Assembly (NCBI GenBank): GCA_012656075.1
Contig: JAAKBF010000229.1
Span: 248,001 to 312,000 of the forward strand
Length of the DNA stretch: 64,000 bases
DNA from: Phytophthora hibernalis
Taxonomy: Eukaryota; Oomycota; Peronosporomycetes; Peronosporales; Peronosporaceae
Reading direction: 5' to 3'
Shown: piece after piece, positions 32,693 through 45,307 of the stretch
How the letters are laid out: the number at the start of each line of letters is the position of its first letter
Position numbering within the stretch: position 1 is the stretch's first letter
Translations under genes and position numbers: made by a program
The notes under the pieces: model-generated
What the model was told of the DNA's origin: nothing
The model's input: the letters and a program-made list of their open reading frames with translations, nothing else
The model's database searches: none

Positions 32693-33670
32693 TGTGGTGT
32701 AGGGAAATCCAGATTTCGGGTAACGGATGCCTAAGCTAGGCCAATGGGTACATCGCACTCAAGAGGATGAAGTGGATACACCGCCAAGTGGATACATCGC
32801 ACTCATCAGGGAACGGACTTAATCGGGAACCGCACTTAGCTGGACTCATCGAAGGACGGACTCAGCGATGGACGGACTCGGCGATAATCGACTCGGGGAA
32901 ATTTGGACTCGGCGAAAGTCGACTTGGCGAGAACATGCCTCAAGGGAGATATACCAACTGAGGGGATAAATCAGGATCTGGGCGAAGAGCCGCCGCGAGG
33001 TAAGAAACAGCTCGACACCAAAAGGGACGGGGCTGAGCGAAGAGTCGCAGGGAGATCTGTAACGACTCCATTTCAATAGATATTTGTATAGGACCGATAG
33101 AAGAACATAGGGAAGAGCCCGAAGGGGCTCTCCGAAGACATAGGGATAACAATCAGAGCAGAATCTTCTAAGTCCAAGAACAGCGTACACTTTTCCGGTA
33201 AGTCCCTGCGTGGGCTGGATTATGTCTGCCGTCGTTCACCGAGAGGCATAACTTGTAGGGGAGCCGTCTGGAAGCGCCAAGAGATCAAGGTCGGCCTGGG
33301 GTGGGACCAAGCGAAGACAAGTCTCGTCGATTCGACGAGCCGGTGGGTCTGCACAACCCAGAACACCGTAACCTCCCAGCAGGGCGTAATCTGCATCTGG
33401 TGACCTGTAACGCGCTCGCGCGCTGCCGTCCATCCTTTGGTGGAGGGCACAGAGTTTGCACGGAGATTGCCCCGCTCAGGCGAGTCTCTGGAGAGTTTGG
33501 AGCTTGGTACCCGTTGGAACAACACTCAACTGAACTCCGACTAGGGCGAACCGCAAACGGAACCGACAGGAACCCTGTGCAAGCCCAACATCGCCGACCT
33601 GACTCGGCGAATTGTTGTGCTGTTGCATGGAAGCTGAACTAACGACGTTTTCTGTGAATCACAACACCAC
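32693..33670 (+). repeat. 5' LTR of element A
   Basis: It is aligned with 55658-56590 over almost its whole length. Differences are mainly small indels and an extra block near 32740-32950, so the pair is older than the LTR pair of element B. It ends just before the primer-binding site at 33674. Confidence 0.85.
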
Positions 33671-33673
33671 AAC

Positions 33674-33691
33674 TGGTGCCACGACCCGGGA
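33674..33691 (+). other. primer-binding site of element A
   Basis: TGGTGCCACGACCCGGGA starts three bases after the LTR end. It has the TGG start expected of a site complementary to the CCA tail of a tRNA. Element B has the same site with one base changed (41886-41903). I cannot name the tRNA. Confidence 0.75.
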
Positions 33692-33747
33692 TTCAGGGTG
33701 TGCTTTGTTTTCGGTGGTACCAAGTACAACCAATTTACGAGTAACAA

Positions 33748-34526
33748 GTGAGAGAAGATGGTCCAGGGATCGCCAAGTTTGAGCGACGCAAGTCCGACGA
33801 CGGCCGGAGGATCGCCACTCGACGAGTCGAACTTGACGAGAGCCAGCATTACCGCCGCGGACGCGAAGCGACGCGCTCCGTCCAGTTTGACGATTTCGAC
33901 GATAACGAAGACCATGGAAGCGAGGAGGAAGAAGAAGAAGAGAATGATGATGATGAAGGGACGGAGTATGACGACGTGAAGAAGTCGACGAGTTGTCGCT
34001 GCAGGTGACCCGCATGGGTGCTCCTCGCCCAGTCGAGCGGAGCCTCGCAGCGGAACTCGGCGATGACGATGACGACGAACAAGACGTGGCTCTGGGTGAC
34101 CGACCGCCGCTTGTTCCCAAGGCGACAAAGAATGTCGAAACACCGAAGGCGAACCGAGTCCTAGCCCGACTCGTCGAAGAAATGAAGACCAACAGCCGGT
34201 GGATCAACATGTTCGCCCCAATGTACATGTGTCAGGCGAAGTGGGCTCGACTCAGCGAAGAACTGGGTCAACCCGTCAATAGCCAAACGATGGAACAACT
34301 CGTCGAGGACATGGTGCTATTACTCCGAGCGATGGGGTACCGGTGCGGCCATAACCCCTCAAAACTGGCGCTGACCTCTTGGAGTGTGCACACAGTCGTA
34401 GTCGAGCCGATGAGATGGAAGCGCAAGTTGAAAGACCTGTTCGGGATGCAAGGTGGACCCAAGGACAATTACCCAAGGCTCGCCGAGCTGAAGACCTCGA
34501 CGAATCCAAGTACGGACGCGAAATGA
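33748..34526 (+). pseudogene. element A gag N-terminal region
   Basis: Two overlapping frames (33748-34008 and 33993-34526) give an acidic lead followed by a helical region with WINMFAPMYMCQAKWARLSE and MEQLVEDMVLLLRAMGYRCG. The same layout appears in element B (KWMRAFAPKSIRQAVWMELG, QQVAEDTVQLFRAMGCEP). The capsid-like core and zinc knuckle found in B are missing here. The frame change near 34000 breaks the reading. Confidence 0.6.
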
Positions 34527-34557
34527 TCGGAGGCCCACGAGAAACGCTGAATATTAT

Positions 34558-35746
34558 GAGCCGAGAAATCGCTCAGTTCAAGTTGCGACGGAAACAACCA
34601 AGCGACTCAACTCACGAACTATGGGTGCGACAACTGAAGGGATTGATCCCGACGGTCAAATATTACCCGTCAGGGCGTGCAGTGCGAGTGTTGTTGACAA
34701 ATATCTCGACTAGACTGACGTGGTATCCCGCTCGCTTTCCGGTTGTCCTCTGAATACCCCACGGAATATTGCCGAGAGATGAAGGTTATGCGCGGCTAAA
34801 CTCGGCGAAATACCGTGACTGGCAAGTGCTTGTCTTCGAGGGATCATCCGACAGCAGACTTCTCAGGAAAGAGCAACGGTTGTATATGGAATGGCTGAGC
34901 CACCAGCCTCCCGCTGTCGAACGACCTTACTACAAGACGCCGACAGCGATCCAACCACGACCAAGGCGTAGTGAACATGGTGAAACACGCGATCAGCTGG
35001 AATTGGCGGCGCTTGTTGCAAGCGACACTGGAATATACGACTCAGCGAGTGCGGTAGAGTCCGAGTCGGGAGGTACCGAGAGTGACTCGTCGGTTAATGA
35101 GACGAGGTCCAACTCGGCGAAGGCAGCACCAACAGCAATGGAAGGTGGTAGCAACCAGACCTCGATGAATCTAGTGAAGGGTTATTCAATCCCTGCGACT
35201 AAACGCGATGACGAAGCCTGTGATGAAGAAGACGGTGTGGGGCCACCACCAGCTGCGAGGGACTCGGCGATTGCCGCGATCCATAGCGACGGGCGACAGA
35301 AGATGCGTGCTATCAAAATGGACAGGGGTGACCAATGGGACCCAGGCAAGGGCGACTCACTTAATATGACGAGTAATTGTCAGGCCGTAACGCAATCCGA
35401 CGATGGAGAAGACGAAAATGCAACCCACCAGTTACGGATCCCCGGTCATAAACGACTCCGAGCGTCGGGTGCGGCCTCGCCAGACCCAACCTCCCTGGAT
35501 GTCTTATGGAGATGGGTTCTTATTTTCACGCACCATAAACCTTCCAAGTTCTCGATATACCCAGGCCAAGACAATAACGAACGACCAATACGACCGACGA
35601 AGAAAAAATGCACGAGGGGCGTCAGTCTATCCCAGGCTCAAATTTCACCACTCGACATGTTGAGTTCCTTGTCGAGCGTAGCGCCAACTTCAGTCCACCT
35701 ACGGGACCCGTCGAATCGCTGGTGCATATTGCGCCCCGTCCAATAA
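34558..35746 (+). pseudogene. element A linker region (post-protease part)
   Basis: The sequence reads ELWVRQLKGLIPTVKYYPSG and, after a frame change near 34750, KYRDWQVLVFEGSSDSRLLR and PPAVERPYYKTPTA. The region matches the part of element B between protease and reverse transcriptase (EMWIRRIGNLVPTVMRFQRG, YDEWQVLAYAECRDDTLLKR, PPAVERREYPTP). In A it follows gag directly, so protease has been deleted. The remainder is acidic, low-complexity sequence. Confidence 0.6.
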
Positions 35747-35750
35747 CTCA

Positions 35751-36308
35751 GTGAGTATTCGAATGGACCCCGAATTGTTGTACGTGCATGTGCCACTTGA
35801 CTTTGAGGGGCACGTCCTATCTGTCAGTAAAGACGGAAAAATACGGCGGCTATGGGAGTTGCTCGTGGATTTTGTGGCGACTACCAAATTGGGACATTGT
35901 GATCGCTGCGAGTGCTCACCTTCTATCGTCCACAGTCAATATCGCCGAGTACACGGGAATGAATAACGGAGTACTCGCGGCGCTTGACCTAGGGGTGACT
36001 GATCTGATTATTGTTGGCGACTCCAGGCTTGCAATCCAGCAATCCATGGGGTGATGGCATGTAGTAAGGAGACATTGCAAGTGGAGTTAGCACGCCACAA
36101 AGGACTCGTCGATCGACTCAACTCTGTACGATATATGCACGTAGTTCGGTGCTATAACTCGGCAGCGGACTCCTTAGCCACAGAGGCATTGGAAGCTCAA
36201 GAAGGACGAGTCGTACTCAGTGGAGACCGTAAGACGGAGCTGAAGACGCTGAACCGGATCCAAGAGAAACTTTATGTTGATGAACACTTGGCAAAAGAAG
36301 GGAGGTAG
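35751..36308 (+). pseudogene. element A second-type RNase H, frame-broken
   Basis: Pieces in three frames match the additional RNase H of element B: VSKDGKIRRLWELL near 35825, then MNNGVLAALDLGVTDLIIVG and DSRLAIQQSMG at 35960-36055, then FVHVVRCYN-like sequence and NSAADSLATEALEAQ at 36150. Reverse transcriptase, the first RNase H and integrase core are absent around it. Frame breaks make it inactive as read. Confidence 0.6.
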
Positions 36309-36371
36309 TCCTCAGCGACTACACGAAGTCACGGTCGACACACTCGCAGAGTCCGGTCCACGGATGAAGAA

Positions 36372-37031
36372 GTGGACGACCCTGCGAGAGAGCCGGGAGG
36401 AGCAGACACGGTCAGGAAAGAAGCCTCGCCGAGTTTTGTCGACGACGGTGATAGCTTGAGCGAGGAATTCGAAGCAGAGTTCCAACATCCAAAGTCTCAG
36501 CGAGTGATTGAACTCGGTCACGCCGGTCCCGGACGACAGATACCTCCAAGTACTCAAGACATTGATCCGCTGGTCGTTCAGACAGAGCGATGTTCCGGAT
36601 CAAGCATAAGACCGAGGAGTTCGCCTACGAGCCTGTGTTGGCAGACACGAGCGGGGTGCTATTCAGTAGTCCACGTGTCCAGACTGAAGAAAGTGACCGA
36701 ACTCGGTGAAAGGCCTACGACTTCGCTAGTCAAAGGACTCAGCGAAACCGATCGATTGGATTTCGACGAGGAACTGCTGCCAGAAGACAGCTGGGAACCT
36801 GATGAGCGAACTGGTCAACATGAAGTCGAAGCCATCCTTAAAGACAAAATGCCACTCTCGACGAGTACGGATCGAGCCCAGCGTCGGTTTCTGGTAAAAT
36901 GGGTAGGCTATGACGAACCCAGCTGGGAACCACTGTCGAATTTATCGTGTGGAGGTCTTCTCTTCGACTATCTTCGACAAAAGAAACGTGAAAACCGTCT
37001 GCAAATGGTGCAAGTTGCAGACGAGTGTTAA
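36372..37031 (+). pseudogene. element A integrase tail with chromodomain
   Basis: VVHVSRLKKVTELGERPTTS introduces the region. It is followed by LDFDEELLPEDSWEPDERTG and a chromodomain with HEVEAILKDKMPLSTSTDRA, RRFLVKWVGYDEPSWEPLSN and CGGLLFDYLRQKKREN. Chromodomains steer some Ty3/gypsy integrases to marked chromatin. The integrase zinc finger and D-D-E core that should precede it are missing in A. Confidence 0.75.
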
Positions 37032-37228
37032 AAGCTATTGCATATGACAAATACCACCGACCTGTGAAGACAAGCAGGCAGGTCGAGTGAGCAACAGCTA
37101 CTGCGTCAACTTATATTTTTGATATTACGAGATGGATGAGTACGGACTACATGAAGAAATAGAAACAACTACTAAGACTCATCGAAAACTGCAGCTGGGC
37201 GAACTGGGAGTCTCAGCGAAACAACTGC

Positions 37229-40200
37229 TTAGGCCTCGTCGAAAATTTGCTCGAAAATGCGAAGACCGGTACGATTAGCCGGAGGCTGAGCACTCGTCAC
37301 AAACCGGAGGTTCTGGCTCGTTGGGGTCAGTGTCCTCCTGCAAAGTCCTCTCGACGTCGCCCACGGAAAGTCTCCAGGGGCAAATACCGGGAACTCGGGA
37401 TTGCGCGGACGAAAACACGTGTTATATGAGTGCAACTCTGGACGAGACACCCACCACACTCGCCAGGGCTCTTGAACGTCCAAGTCCTTGAGCTCAGCGA
37501 ACCAATCCGAACGAGACGGGAACATGGGCTGATTAATCAGCGAATACGTGGGAACCGTAGGCTCAAAGTAGAGTTCGAAGTCGAGACTTGGCGACGGACC
37601 TTGAGCTGAGCGAGAACTGACCGCAATCCGGAGCGCCTCCTCGTAAGACTTCATGACGATCCGCAACAGGTCGCCTCGGCGTTTACGATACACTGCCCAC
37701 AACTCGTGGATGGCGGCGAACTCCGACACTGGCGAGCTTGGGTTCAGGTCTGGTGTAAACCCAACATAACACTTGAATCCACGATCCAGTGGTTCCTCTC
37801 CCAGAGAGCCACGAAAATCTTGGTACGAAAATCGTGAAGTTGCGACTCGTCGAATTCCCGACTATCGCCCAAGAAACGAGCCCAAGCATCGCACACGATC
37901 ATCAACGGAGTCGTCGATTTCGCCGACTTCTTCTTGGAATGCAGACGTTGGCGCCGAGACGAAAATTGGAGTCTCCGGGAACTTGGCGAGGACTTGTTGG
38001 CATGGATGAGACGGATTAAACATATCCATCCTCTTTCGAAGCCCATCGAGAGTAGTTGGCGTTGGAGCCACACTAGACTTGCGTCCGATATCCAGCATCT
38101 TGACCGAGGAACGACATGCCAACATTTTCGCCCAGCAACGAGCGGACCCATAATGGAAGAACTCAACGCTGCGAGTCTGACGCATCGAAGGAGTCCCCGG
38201 GCCTCGCGCGCAACAGCCTGTGCCGCACGAGCACGCAGTGTTGCGATTGGAAGCTTCAACGGTGCAGACAATTCCACCATACCAGGGGTCGTTGGAAGCA
38301 GACTTGGCGAAGGAACGCTTGGAGGCTTCTTGGCCGATTTCGACGAGTTGGAACGTGTCGAACACTTGGAAGTAGCCGGAGCCTTGCCCTTCGCAGACGA
38401 CTTGGCGACAGGAGCATCTGCCCGTGTCGTCTTGGGTACTGAAGCCTTAGGCTTGGCCTCCTGGGAGACCGGGGCAGCCTTGCTCGATGACTTGGGACCA
38501 GAATCATTAACGTTCGACGAGTTCTTGGCTTTCTTAGCAGTCTGGCGAGAAGACTTGGGAGCTGCTCGCTTCTTCGACAAACCCTTCGATCGAGGAGCCG
38601 GTGCACTTCCTCGCTTGTCAGAATGTGGAGCTTTTCGACGAGCATCGGCAAAACTCTGTAGCTTGCCGCGTGGAGGCGCCCGGTCCGTGAGAACCACGGT
38701 GCTAGCTGACGATGAACAGCTATCCTCGGCGTCGATGTCCATAAGAAAATCTCGATGAGACATCCCGTCGATGAGCTCACAGGAGAACCAACCGGTGACG
38801 GCTGAGAATTCGTCAGCGATTCGCTAGTCTGGCTCGGCGGGATTCCAAGCTCGATATCACCAGAAGGGATGGACCCGCCACCTTCGGCGAAGCTGGACTG
38901 GGCGAACCACCCAAAGCATCTTCGTCAAGAACGTCTAACTCGGCGAGAACGGCCTGAGTGATGCGAGCAGAATTCTTTGCAGCTGCTCGGGAGGGGCGAC
39001 GTCGGAGAGAACCGACAGGAGGAGGCACCGTCGGGCTGGTCGAAGCCGGAACTGAGACTACAGAACTCAGCGAAGGAGTCGCTACGGAAGTAGACGAACT
39101 CGACGAGACCACTGGTGGAGCCGACTCATTCGACGAGTCAGTGGAGGCCACAGATCCAGATTCTGGACTCGGCGAAGAACTTATATGACCAAGTGAAGAG
39201 CTCGTGGCCAGAAATAAACTCACCAGAACGGCTGACGAACTCGCCAAGTCCGGATCAATGGAATTCGACCAGTCTCCCCAGTATCGGGTGACTTGTCGAC
39301 GTGAACCTCAGCCTCATTAACTTCGACCGGAACCTCGTCGTGGAGAGGACTCAGCGAATGTCGCTGATGATAATAACCACTGAATTGGCGCGGCTAAGGC
39401 CAGCCGCAGGAGAGCAGAGGCGACGCCGCCCTGGAATAGGCAGTGAAGGCGCATGCTCAGCGACCACTTCCGCCCGGAGCAAAGTCGTCGATGCGTCGAA
39501 GCCCTCCTCGCCAGGTACGGGACGCTCAAATTCGCCGCGAGAAACACTCTTAGACCGGCTTCGTCGGGGCCGGCCGCCGTCGGATTCGCTGGGTTAGAAT
39601 ACCGACGGAGGCGTTCGGCCGGAGTCAATGTCTTCAGTGGTGCGCTCCTCAGCTGGGAGACCGAACGGTGTCTCCGGTGGCGCGAAGCCGACATGGACCG
39701 TTTGTGGCGTGAAGAACTCGACGAAGACACAGGTGAGACTGCGGAGAAAGTCGGAGAAACCACCAACGCTGCGCTCGCCGGGGTCACGTTAGCTGAGCTC
39801 GCCGAAGTTGAAATCGCCGAGCCCGAAGACACTCTGCTCGATGAGTTCGCTGGGCGGAGAGAGAGTAACTTCACTGGGCCGACGTGAAGAACGAAGCTCC
39901 AACGACTTGGGAAGCGCTCGGCGAGTAGCCGACAAAGACGAGCGTTCCCTAGGATCCAGGCCCGGGACGTCCACGCCACCCAGAGCAGCGACAGCCAAGT
40001 GTGGGTCGTATACTGGATAGCGACCGCGGTGAGCGATAATACGCTTCTGCCGCAGGACGGTGCCTTGCAACGACTCGATCGTTCGACGAGGTTCGCGGAG
40101 AGCGTGGTCACCACCCGAACAAAGCAAGACCGTGGCCTCCTGGAGTTGGCGATAATATGTCGAAGCCAATCCGTGAAGAGTGGTGAACTCCGCCTTGATC

Positions 40201-40982
40201 TCGATAATTTTCTGACCCAGGCTTGCACAAGTCCGATCGCGATTCTCGAGCTCAACCTGAAGCTTCTGAATGGTCGCCTCGGCAGCTCGGGTCCGGTCGC
40301 ATTGCTGAGCAACGATGGCCGGGATTCCGCCGTGAGCTGGGCGATCGTCTTATTGAACGACTCTGTTAGCTCAGGCGTACGCAAAGAACCCGAGCGATAA
40401 ATCCCCAACTCTTTGGTGACGGTATCTAGCTGATGGCACAAACAGGCCGACTCAGCGATCGTCGACTCCACTCTCTTGTACCGAGCAGAAGCCACCCGCT
40501 CAGTCTTGGCGAGCTTGGTCCGAGCTCGGCGATTTCGGCAGACACATCCGGGAGAGGCACAACATCACGTTGCAACGCAGCCAAGATAGAAGCTGGCGAT
40601 TTTGCCCTGAGAATGGCCTGGCGAGTGGAAGCGTCGGCGGGTGGAGGAGAACTGGTCAACAAAACCGAGACCAGCTGAGCGAGAGAAGTATCACGCTGCC
40701 TCTGCTCTTCTCCCGCTGAGCGAGAACTCAACGGAACCCAGCGAGGCCAGCGGAATCGCCTGCCACGAGATTCGCCGAGTCACCCTCTGACTCAGCTAGC
40801 GTAGCTGAACTACCAGCGATTTCCACTGATGAGCCCGGCGATCCCGACCGAGCCGAAGTATCAGCCTGTAGAAGACCATGTACGCCGTCAGCAGCGGGCG
40901 TACGGGCTTGGCTGGACCCAGCGACGGAAGAATCCGGCGAGCCCAGCGAGTTCGTCAGATCGACCAGATCCTCAGACTCCAT
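37229..40982 (-). CDS. antisense gene of element A, unknown function (frame-broken)
   Basis: On the strand opposite to pol, between chromodomain and the 3' end of A, coding-like sequence runs leftward from an ATG at 40982 to a stop at 37229. Parts in order: a Ser/Ala-rich acidic start (MESEDLVDLTNSLG), a helical heptad-like region near 40260-40040 (STYYRQLQEATVLL, RTIESLQGTVLRQKRII), a Ser/Pro-rich stretch (38813-39247), a Lys/Ser-rich basic stretch (38763-38300), then a compact C-terminal domain. That domain contains FNPSHPCQQVLAKFPETP, ALWERNHWIV, LDVQEPWRVWWV and YNTCFRPRNPEFPVFAPGD. Several frame changes interrupt it. Clear relatives of the C-terminal motifs occur at the same place in element B. 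I do not recognise the family. Insertion of B lies 13 bases upstream of the ATG. Confidence 0.5.
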
Positions 40983-40994
40983 CGATGAGTCGAC

Positions 40995-41882
40995 TGTGGT
41001 GTTGGGTTTTGGGGTGCTCGGTCGCCAGTCGGCAAGGTTGCCCTGCTGAAGGAAAGTGACCGGCGTACCCTGATTGGCGGATTACATTCCCCGCGCCACA
41101 GTGCCACGATAGTTTAGTGACCGAGGCCTCGGTCGGGTATAATAAATTCCCGGCCGAGGGTACAAACCCTCGTTTGTACCCATTTCAGTTTCGTACCCTC
41201 GGTCTTATAGAGCCGGGCACAGGTTCACATACGAGGATCGGTTCACACTGGATATTTGTATTTAGATATAGGACTAGCTATAGGATTGACTACAGAGGCT
41301 CTCAGAGCCATAGATCAACATAAATAAATCAGCAGTCTTCCCCCAAGTCACCAAGGGTCAAGTCCGTCTTCGGTAAGTCTAGCTAGCTTATCTTAGGGTC
41401 TGGATACGCTCGGCTTGTGGGATGCTGATCAGCGAGCCTAAGGTACATTGAACCGAGGGGTTGTTGCTGGTCAGTCAAGAGATTAGAGTGGCCGAGTGTT
41501 GGGGGCGACGAGAAGCGTCGTTTACCATATATTATAGTGGGACCGAGTGTTTCATACAAATTTTACTACCCGCCGAGGTTTTACCTCGGCAAACCCATAT
41601 TAGGCTTGACAGCCGGTACCCTTCCTTCTGAGGGACTGCGCGGGTTCGCGCGAAAGCAATATTGCATACTAGCCCTCGCTCGTGGCTAGTGGTGCAGATT
41701 ATTGGGTTGGCCTAATACAACCTAGGTGTACAGAGGTTCACATCCAACCCGGCGTAAGGTAAGGGATCGCTCCTGGTCTTCAGGTTTGATCCAACACTCG
41801 TTGACCTGACAAAGGGAAGCGAGTGTTGTTGGTGGAACTCATACCGTTTGGTAGTGAGAATTTCTGCGTGATCCTACACGAC
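40995..41882 (+). repeat. 5' LTR of element B
   Basis: It starts TGTGGTGTTGGG, ends CCTACACGAC, and is matched by 54398-55283 with only a handful of one- or two-base differences. GGGTATAATAAATTCCCGG near 41136 resembles a TATA region and the CATAAATAAATCAG stretch near 41318 a polyadenylation signal. Confidence 0.9.
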
Positions 41883-41885
41883 AAC

Positions 41886-41903
41886 TGGTGCCGCGACCCG
41901 GGA
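41886..41903 (+). other. primer-binding site of element B
   Basis: TGGTGCCGCGACCCGGGA starts three bases after the 5' LTR. It differs by one base from the site in element A, so both elements use the same tRNA primer. Confidence 0.8.
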
Positions 41904-41993
41904 TTGGGAGTGACTTTCTGTGTGTGTTGGTTGTATATAGGTTCTTACCCTAACGAGCATTCGAGAGAAGACAAGAGAAGAAGAAGAGAGAAA

Positions 41994-44267
41994 ATGGCGA
42001 GAGGAGTGAAGTAGTCGATCAACGAACGTTCGGACAGCTTCGACGTGCGGCTGAAGCCAAAGAAGATGACGAAGACGCATACCTGGAAGAAGCGACAGCG
42101 ATTTCCGAGGTTTCGGAAGCCTCTACCGTCTCAGTAGGGCGTAGCGGAGGGGAGGTCGCTCACGCGAAACCTCACCGAGGAGTTGGACGAAGTGGCTGGT
42201 CCTGAACCAGCCCTCGAAGACAACGAAGATGGACTCGGCGATCTCCGATCGCTGACGATAGCCGAGGACGCGAGTTCTCTGTCAACCGGCAGTCGGCCTC
42301 CAGTTAATGGAGACACTACAAGGTTTTGGGGAGATGCATGGAAGTGATGATGACGAAGAGCAAGTGGATGCGGGCCTTTGCGCCAAAGTCAATTCGACAA
42401 GCGGTGTGGATGGAACTCGGGGCAGAATTGGTTGTCCCAGTGGAGTCGTGGAGCATCCAACAGGTGGCCGAGGACACGGTGCAACTGTTCCGCGCTATGG
42501 GCTGTGAACCTCAAGCACTACCCACCGAGACCGACCTTCAAGGGTGGTCGGTCGAAGATGCCGCGCTATTTCTGCGCAAGTGGAAAAAGAAGCTTCGGAC
42601 GGTTTTCGGTGTGCCTGAGCCGGGCTCCAATCGTCGGACGAGCCTCTCAAGCACGACCGAGGGGACGGATCCATCGAGGGTCCCGCTACCGACAACTCCT
42701 GGTCGACTGCCAGAGACGTTGGTCGGGACGGGGTGTTTTCAAGCGAAAGGGACCGCTTCAGCGTACTTTCAAGATTCGCACATGGTAACGCCTCGGTCAG
42801 TGGACCGTACCGAGCGATTGGCAAAAGGATCCGAGAGTACGCAGACTGCTCCGACGGCGGGCCGAAGTACATGTCGGACAGCGGGCCGACGCTTCGATAC
42901 GCACGACGACTCCTCGGACGACGACTCGGTCGACGTGGAAGACCAAGGGTGACGTGACTGGAGAATGCACACGCCAAATCCGTGAGCTCAGCTCGATGGA
43001 AAACGAGAGTTCCACACCGAGGCTTGAAATCGCCACACACCTCCCGTTGGGCAACATCAAACCCTATTTCGGCCTCCGAGACAAGAGCGAGAATCCATGC
43101 AATGGCTCCGAGTCTTCATCTATGAGATGAAGGGAACACACACGCCACCGAATGAATGGTGTATGGCGTTCGAGCTGAGCCTCAAGATGTTACCCTGCAT
43201 TGGTACCGACAACTCCCGCGGAAGACGAGACGAACGTGGAAATTGTTGAGTGATGCGTTCATCAAGTACTACTGTTCCCGATTTAATCAATCAGAGAAAG
43301 CACGGTACTACTCGGCGAAGCGTGAAGAGAAGGAGCATGTTTGCGACTGTCTGAACCGGCTCAATGGTTACGCCAGGAATGCCGGAGTGCAATTCGAGCA
43401 CGGCGGTCGCGAAGCCAAGGACCATGTTGAACACTTCCTCGATACGTGTGAAGACCGAGCCTTGGAAGAACGTCTGTGTCACGTGCGGGTCAAGAATATT
43501 CACGACCTGGAAGACATGATAAACGATATCTCTGACGCCGCGAGCGAAAAGGGACGCGAGTCCTCGGTGCGACGCCCCAAAGGCCAAGATGATAGTCGTC
43601 GCCGTGACGATGGACGCACCGAGGATTCGCGGAACCCCTATCGGCGTGACAGAGATGATGGTCGTCGTCGGGAAGACCGGTATCGGGATGACAACCGACA
43701 TCGAGATGATCGTCCATACCGACCGAGAGTCACCCTTAGCTGAAACACTAACAGACATGGTCGCTGCATTGAAGGTGGATGGCTCGGTCGACCCGCGAGG
43801 AGAACCTGCAGAGACATCGAGTGGGGTTAATACCGAGGGTTACGACCCGGAGTACTACCCTAGCAATGGCGACCGAGGCTCGGATAGGTACTCGGACGAC
43901 GAATATGCGTCGGATGAAGACCACGGTCATGTGGCCACTGCGAATGATTCGGAGCGTCGCCACGCCGCCGAGAGAACGTTTGCTCGGGCTGACAACCGCC
44001 GGCCGAGGATTAGGAATAACCAATACCCGCACGACCGAGACAACCGAGGCCTCGGCGGACGTAATGGTCACCGCCAGTATGGCCCGTGTGCCGCCTGTGG
44101 TGGACTCACACTATTGTTTCAAGAGGTGCAAGATGTGCAAGCAAGTCCACGATGCGGGAAGATGCGAAGCATTCAATGAGCTGGCGACTCTTTTGAAGGC
44201 GAAGGTGGAGAAGAAGGACCTCTCGCCAGAACTGCAAGAATTGGTCTATGGGAGTCATTTAAACTAG
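41994..44267 (+). pseudogene. element B gag (capsid-like domain and zinc knuckle), frame-broken
   Basis: Gag coats the element RNA. A start ATG at 41994 is followed within seven codons by a stop, then coding resumes in other frames: an acidic lead, a helical region at 42326-42620, the capsid-like domain at 43156-43743 (WYRQLPRKTRRTWKLLSDAF, KEHVCDCLNRLNGYARNAGV), an Arg/Asp repeat-rich tail, and a zinc knuckle region near 44090-44180 (CAACGG, then HYCFKRCKMCKQVHDAGRCE). At least four frame changes are needed to read it through. The Retrotrans-gag type core is clear; the ends are less so. Confidence 0.7.
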
Positions 44268-44613
44268 GCATCCCACCAACTGAAACTGGGTTGGTCCCAA
44301 TCGGGCTGCCACAGTTAGCCGAGCCTGCGTTGGATACCGACTATTTGTTTGCGTTCACTGGTTTGTGCAAACAGCCTGATGACTTGAATATGGATTATGT
44401 GAAATCGACGGAAATGGAGAGGAGAGAGGCGCAAGCCTCGGTGAGAGTGGAGTGAATGTGAATTGTGGAGAAAGCTACTGGTACAGTTACCGAGGCCTCG
44501 ATCGCGAGTGTGGCAGTGCCCGAGCGTGAGCCCCGAAGTCTCGGCCAGGCAATCAAGTTGTTGTCTGGTGAGAGGGTAGGTGGTGGTCGTCCCAACGCTA
44601 CGAGAAGAGGAAG

Positions 44614-45307
44614 CGATTGCGTGCCATGGTAAACGGGGCAGTGGACGACGCACGAACGAGGATTCTGCTCGACACTGGAGCGAATGTGAGCGTGATCTCG
44701 GCTACCTATGCGAAGAGACTACGCATGGGAAGTATTGGACCACGGTCGCAGTCTGGAGGTCAGAGGAATCAATCCAGGGGTGATGAAGACGTGCCGCCGA
44801 GCACTCGTTAAGATCACCCTCGGGTGGGAGCGAGTGTATGAATTCGAGTTGTGGATAATGGATCACAGCGCCGGAGTCGATGTAGTCCTCGGAACGGATT
44901 TCATGATACCAGCCGGAGTTCGGTTAGACCTGTTCCATGGCACAGCCTGGCTACCGGACGAAGTTATGGTTCGCCTGGTGAAATTCCAGAACAAGGATGA
45001 TGCCCCGGTATACGGTCTGCAAGTGGCCGGCGGCCCGACCGAGGATTTGTCAGTCGAATGGCACGAGTTCAAGATACCTCGACGACGCCCACCTCTGAAC
45101 ACTCATGAGATGTGGATTCGCCGAATTGGGAATCTCGTGCCTACAGTGATGAGGTTTCAGCGAGGACAACCAGCGACTATCCGGCTGACTAATGTGTCAC
45201 CGAGAGTTGCCCACTGCAAGCCACGACTCGGTGGTATTATGGGTACCACGTGGCGATCTCCCTCATGGGTGGCTACACACCCGGCTACAATCAGCGAAGT
45301 ACGATGA
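44614..45307 (+). pseudogene. element B retropepsin-like protease and linker
   Basis: ILLDTGANVSVISATYAKRL near 44668 carries the D-T-G catalytic triplet of a retroviral-type aspartic protease. A frame change near 44720-44760 leads to GVDVVLGTDFMIPAGVRLDL, the usual C-terminal end of the domain. The linker region follows (EMWIRRIGNLVPTVMRFQRG), and is shared with elements A and C. The frame closes at 45307 and the continuing sequence (YDEWQVLAYAE) is in another frame. Confidence 0.7.

Noticed and set aside
37934..38758. 274-residue plus-strand frame in element A
   Set aside because: It is the complement of the Lys/Ser-rich antisense frame. The antisense side has homologous motifs in element B and the plus side does not.
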